Shown piece by piece: positions 59,801 to 64,000 of a DNA stretch of 64,000 bases. A program made the position numbers and the translations under genes. The notes under the pieces are model-generated. The model made no database searches, had not been told where the DNA came from, and worked only from the letters and a program-made list of their open reading frames with translations. Positions within the stretch are counted from its first letter, which is position 1, and each line of letters begins with the position of its first letter. The stretch comes from Saururus chinensis (lineage: Eukaryota > Streptophyta > Magnoliopsida > Piperales > Saururaceae), in contig CP141145.1 of assembly GCA_035235625.1 (NCBI GenBank), forward strand, positions 7,998,001 to 8,062,000, read 5' to 3'.

Positions 59801-60641
59801 TATGGGGGAAACTTGTGCCACCTATTTGCATCCATTGTGATAGCCAATCGGCTATAGGAGGGCACGAAGTAACTTGTATAATGTTAAGTCTCGACATATA
59901 CATCAAAGGCATAATACCATAAAATAATTGCTCTCTAGTGGAATAATTTCCATTGAGTATGTTAGGTCAAAGAAAATATTTTGGATCCATTTACTAAGGG
60001 TTTGACCAAATAATAAGTGAGTGGTTCATTGAGGGGAATGGGCTTGAAGCCTATGCATTTCACCATAATGGAAACCCAACTTAGTTGACTGGAGATCCCA
60101 AGATCTAGGTTCAAAGGGACAACCGCATTGTGGGTGATTCAAGGGTTATCACTATTGAGATAGCATCTTGTCCCCATTCCTATGATGAGATGGTGATGCA
60201 TACATAGTGAATTAGGATAAGCATTGCTTTTAATGGTTCTTATAGCTTGAATTAATTCAAGTGGGGTATGACAGGATATTCCGAATAAGAATCACCTATA
60301 TGAGTGTGAGGGGCCACTTCTATGAGGATTTTAAGGCTAAATCTTCTAGAGAACTCATGAAAACCAGATTTGTTCAGGGCCAAAATGAACACAATCATGA
60401 GAATCACATTTTGTATGAGAAGTGACTGTGTGAATTCTATTGTCTTGCTTTACACAATCGGCTGAACAGTTCAAGATATCATGTTCACTGATTAGCTAGT
60501 AGACCCGATAGTATTCACAAGGGAAGGTTCAAAGCCAAAAACTACCTTTCCCCCATGCACGGACTTTTCAATAATTGCTCTCACGTTTTATCTGCATTGT
60601 TTTGCATAGTTATTCGGCCAATTCTCATTCATGTGGAGGAT

Positions 60642-61386
60642 TATTAGAAGTGGGTTTATATGGGTTAAGCCCATTTGGGTATTGAGAGCCTAAGCCCACT
60701 TTGAAGTGAATGAGAATCACACATGTGAATTGGTTGAAGGTGTGAATAGTCCCATATCACCTAGAATAAGGTGATGATGTTGGTATATAAGGCATAAGTT
60801 TGGCCTTTCAAGTTAGGCCCTTGGGCCACCCTACTTTTGTGGGGGAGATACATGTTGGACCTATGCACCTTGGTGGGCTAACATACACGCGCACGCGCTG
60901 CCACAACTGTCCGTCTGACTAGCTCGGCTCGGTTCGGTTTGGTTCACACGTGTGGCCAGCTAGGTCGGGTAGGGTTGGGTTGGCTCAACAAGATTATTAT
61001 TTTTGGGATAAATTCATTTGGTTTTCTCTTAACCCAAAGTAAGTCTGGTTTTCTTTTCACCAAAATGTGCCTGTTAATGGATGGATGTGTCCATTTGAAT
61101 GGGACAAGTTATCTTCAATGAAATTTCTTATAAAACACTGAAAATTGTTTTTTGAATGATCCTTTACTGGGTTTTCATCTACATCTTTTGTGAGTGCAAT
61201 TCCATAATGTTGGTTCACTGCATGCGCTATGTGAAGGTGTTTCTACAGCGTGTGGTTGATCGTCTTATCTTGGGAGGTAGACGCCCAAGTGAATCCTTAC
61301 ACTAGTAGGGAGGGTGAATTATGTCTTAAGGACAGAGCGTTCTTGCTTGATTTGATCTATTTTTCTAGTGAGTTTCTTTCATCATA
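60642..61386 (+). repeat. 3' LTR of the copia element, right end cut
   Basis: Parallel to 55354-56045, with small gaps and scattered substitutions. Preceded by a purine stretch (tgtggagga). Interrupted at catcata by the start of the next LTR. Confidence 0.75.
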
Positions 61387-61564
61387 TGTAACACCCTAAA
61401 TTCTAGGTAATTTTTTTTCTTTCTTTGCTCATGTGTGTGTTTGATTGATGCCCGTATTTGCTTTCAAACCCCATGATGGTTTGGTGTGTTAACCTGTTAG
61501 GCTAGTGGTCCAACCATGTGTGGAAGGGGGTAGGCCACTCAGGGTTCATGGTCCAACTTTGGTT

Positions 61565-61735
61565 GGAAGTCTGAATTGTGCTAGGTGTTGGAAGTCCTAA
61601 TTGTGCTTGGAGTTAGAAGTCCTACTCGTGTTAGGAGTTGGAAGTTTTAATTGTGTTAGGAGTTGGAAGTCCTAATCGTGCTAGGAGTGGGAAGTCCTGA
61701 TCGTGCTTGGAGTTAGATGTCCTAAGGGAATCAGT
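61565..61735. repeat. 25-base tandem repeat
   Basis: About six units of the type agttggaagtcctaatcgtg + ctagg, with a few changes each. Located in the U3 part of the Tekay-like LTR. Confidence 0.85.
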
Positions 61736-61900
61736 TTGTTATAAATTAAGGGAGAGTCCAAGGGTCATAAGACACTCAAAGGAGGATGAGGGGGTAGCCC
61801 CTAGAGTGTAGGGGGTGGACCCTACTTTCTAGGGGGTGACCCCTACAAGATAGGGGAGGTTATCTAGGACTCTATTCAAGTTCTTCTTTTAATAGGAAGG

Positions 61901-61918
61901 GGGGGGGGGGGGGGGGGG
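61901..61918. repeat. G homopolymer
   Basis: Run of about 18 G bordered by aggaa and atatagg. Length could be a sequencing artefact. Confidence 0.9.
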
Positions 61919-62514
61919 ATATAGGATTCTTATGGAGGAGTCCACCCACATTAGGTCAGTCCTCCTATTGGCCCAAAAATCCTATAACTAGGGGGAGTTC
62001 TTATAAAAGGAAAGAGGAGGGGGCGGACCTCTCTTTTTGCTTGGTTCGGCCTCCCTTCTCTCCCACCTCTTCCATTTTCTTCCTTCTCCTAGCAAAGACC
62101 TCCATAACCAGCAATTTTAGAAGGCACAAAGCAGCCACCTTCGGATTGAAATCAAGGCCTAGAAGCATAGGAGAAAAGGCTAGGAGCTTTGGGGACAAAT
62201 TGGTACAAGTAGGTGCTTCTTTTTACACCCTTAAGCATGAGATTTTGGTAGATGTAATTCAGCCCTAGTTCAGCCTTGCTCTAGAGGGTTTTTTTATATC
62301 ATGAATTAGTCTTTATTAGTCTTGAATGATTGTGATTTTATCTCTTATATATATGGCTGAATTGTGCATACATGATTTTGATTTTTGTCAAGTATATGAG
62401 CCCTATTCATGAAAGCATGTTGCTGATTTTTGTTATCTATCTTAGCCCTATATTATTCATAAATGATTCTGATTCTAGTGATGTATATTATCCTTAATTT
62501 GGGTATAAACTCTG

Positions 62515-63140
62515 CTGAATTTAATCCTTGGTTTATGGCCTTAGTTTAGGCCATCCTTTTGTCAATTAAATCCCTGATTTGAAGTATTGTTTTAGGCTTT
62601 ACTTTGGGAAATTAAATCCCTGATTTAGAGTCTTAGTTTAGGCCATACTTTTGCCTATTTAATCCCTGACTAGTGGCCCTAGGTTGGGCTATACTTTTGT
62701 CATTTAAATCCCTGATTTAAAGCCTTGGTTTAGGTTCTACTTTTACTTATTTAGATCCCTGATTTGTAGCCTAGTTTAAGGTTATACTTTTGCCTATTTA
62801 AATCCTTGAATTGCAGCCTTATTTTAGGCTCTACTTTGGCCAAATTAATACCAAATTCTCAGTCTTAGTTTATGTCAAAATCATGCTGAGAGAATACCTT
62901 AATTTCAGCCATAGTTTAGGTTGTATTATTGCCTATCTAATACTTGATTCTCAGCTTGATTTAGGTTGTAATCTTGCTGATAGAATCCCTGATCTCTGAG
63001 CCTTATTTCATGATGTATTCATGCTTATTGAGTCTCTGAATTCTAGCCTAAGAAGCTTCTAAATTTCAGCCTATGTTGTCTTTGAATTTCAGCTTGAGAT
63101 GCCTTTGAAATTCAGCCTATGTTGTCCCTGAATTTCAGCT
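62515..63140. repeat. Irregular tandem repeat, 45-65-base unit
   Basis: Repeated pattern (a)tccctga(t)tt, ag(t/c)ctt(a)gtttaggc, (c)tacttttg, at least eight times, decaying into aatttcagcct words towards 63140. It lies inside the Tekay-like LTR. Confidence 0.75.
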
Positions 63141-64000
63141 TAGATTGTGATATACCTTAAGTTGAATATTGATGGTTGTATCAGACTGAACTTGTCATGT
63201 TAGGTGGTTGACTTGATTTGTTCATCTCAGCCCCAATCCGTTTCATTATAATGTTGAATTGGTCAGTTCATCTCAGCATAAGTCTGAGTCTTTGTCATGT
63301 TGATTAGTTCACATGCTTAAGCCCGAAGTCTGCCTATTATCTTTCCAATCATGAGAGTTGGTTGCACGCATGATAGGTTGGGTTTAGTATTAAATCTTTG
63401 GATGCATTGAGTCATATGTTCATTCAGCATTGTGTTATTTCACAGCAATAGCCATGGCGGTAATCTTTCAGACCTTTATGGTATCTACTCCTTTGGGACA
63501 ATGAATCCCTGTAAAATTTGCAAACTAGGTTTTTGAGCATCATGGAAGGCTCACCTACCTCCGACTAGTGTGTCCATGAGCATACCTGGTACCTACATCT
63601 CTAGACCCATTGCTGATCTAAGTGGATCCCTAGGGATGTTAGGATTTCCCTGCTAATGTGCAGTACTCCTTGTGAATGGGAGTCAATTTTTTAGATGACA
63701 ATAAATGAATTATTTTATGAACGGTGTAGATATCAGTCGAGTTGTTTAAGTTTGCACTAGTTGCCAGTTTGGGAGTGTGGTTTATCTGATAATCATTACC
63801 CTATATATTACCTTTATGTGGTACTATTTTGCAGGAGGTTTTGCTTTGTGTTCACAGTTGATTTCTACTGTTTTTGTACATTATCATAATCTTTTGTTTT
63901 AGGGTGGCTTTTCATGCCACCTACTGAGTATTTGTAGAAATACTCATGCATCTTTTGATGCAAGATCAACACCAGTTTCAGAGTAGGAGATTTTCTTAGC

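Larger units (their letters stand above)
55354..61386 (+). mobile_element. Ty1/copia retrotransposon, full length but decayed
   Basis: 5' LTR from 55354 to about 56049, gag-pol 56154-59800, a 3' non-coding part and 3' LTR 60642-61386. Domain order gag, protease, integrase, reverse transcriptase, RNase H is the copia order. The 3' LTR starts TATTAG where the 5' LTR has TGTTAG, and its right end is cut by another LTR at 61387. No canonical initiator-Met primer site is seen after the 5' LTR. The left flank is tatat; the right duplication cannot be tested. Confidence 0.85.
61387..64000 (+). repeat. Tekay-like LTR, runs off the window
   Basis: Starts TGTAACACCCTAAATTC directly after the copia LTR fragment, a start usual for long chromovirus LTRs. 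Near the right edge it has ccacctactgagtatttgt followed by aatactca, also usual for these LTRs. It contains two tandem-repeat blocks and a G homopolymer. No coding frame. The LTR end, primer site and any gag lie beyond 64000, so a solo LTR cannot be excluded. Confidence 0.6.

Noticed and set aside
1-64000. tRNA, rRNA or small nuclear RNA genes
   Set aside because: Only tRNA-like promoter boxes within SINE-like repeats and tRNA-complementary primer sites were seen; no complete cloverleaf.

Overview
The window looks like nuclear DNA from a flowering plant. It holds two ordinary host genes with plant-style introns: a histone H2A and the mitochondrial heme A synthase COX15. Both lie in a matrix of plant retrotransposons (Athila/Tat-like, Reina-like and Tekay-like Ty3/gypsy, plus Ty1/copia), Mutator-like transposase remnants and small non-autonomous elements. 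The sequence does not let me name the species.

Layout. 1-2969 is the 3' end of a retrotransposon whose body lies off the left edge. 2970-4257 is a broken plant-mobile-domain (MAIN-like) gene, followed by a repeat built from short palindromes. 6325-6848 (minus) is an intact two-exon histone H2A. 7154-9566 is a PIF/Harbinger-like element with TTA target duplications and gene-like cargo. 9.7-14.5 kb has SINE, MITE and solo-LTR remnants and a possible PPR relic. 14581-26519 (minus) is COX15: seven exons give an uninterrupted 470-residue frame with all four heme-ligand histidines. Its first and last introns are swollen to about 4 and 4.9 kb by transposons. Just upstream on the same strand is a CCT-motif gene fragment without its last exon.

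27.3-64 kb is a nested transposon cluster. A Tekay-like gypsy element with a 3 kb LTR (27776-32520, minus) abuts an OTU-protease Mutator relic. A Reina-like gypsy element B (35401-53322, minus) was hit twice: by a same-family element A on the plus strand (35833-41494), and by an Athila-like element (43901-50908) that has LTRs, a primer site, gag and protease but no reverse transcriptase or integrase. To the right are a MuDR-like transposase relic, a decayed copia element (55354-61386) and a second Tekay-like LTR running off the window.

The most notable system is the gag-protease-only (TR-GAG type) family. It is present as one complete copy with a perfect ATAGT target duplication, the 3' part of a second copy at the left edge, and a diverged solo LTR. 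No pol of its own kind is in the window, so it probably moves with proteins supplied from elsewhere. The host genes do not form a pathway; their common theme is survival of exons among transposon insertions.
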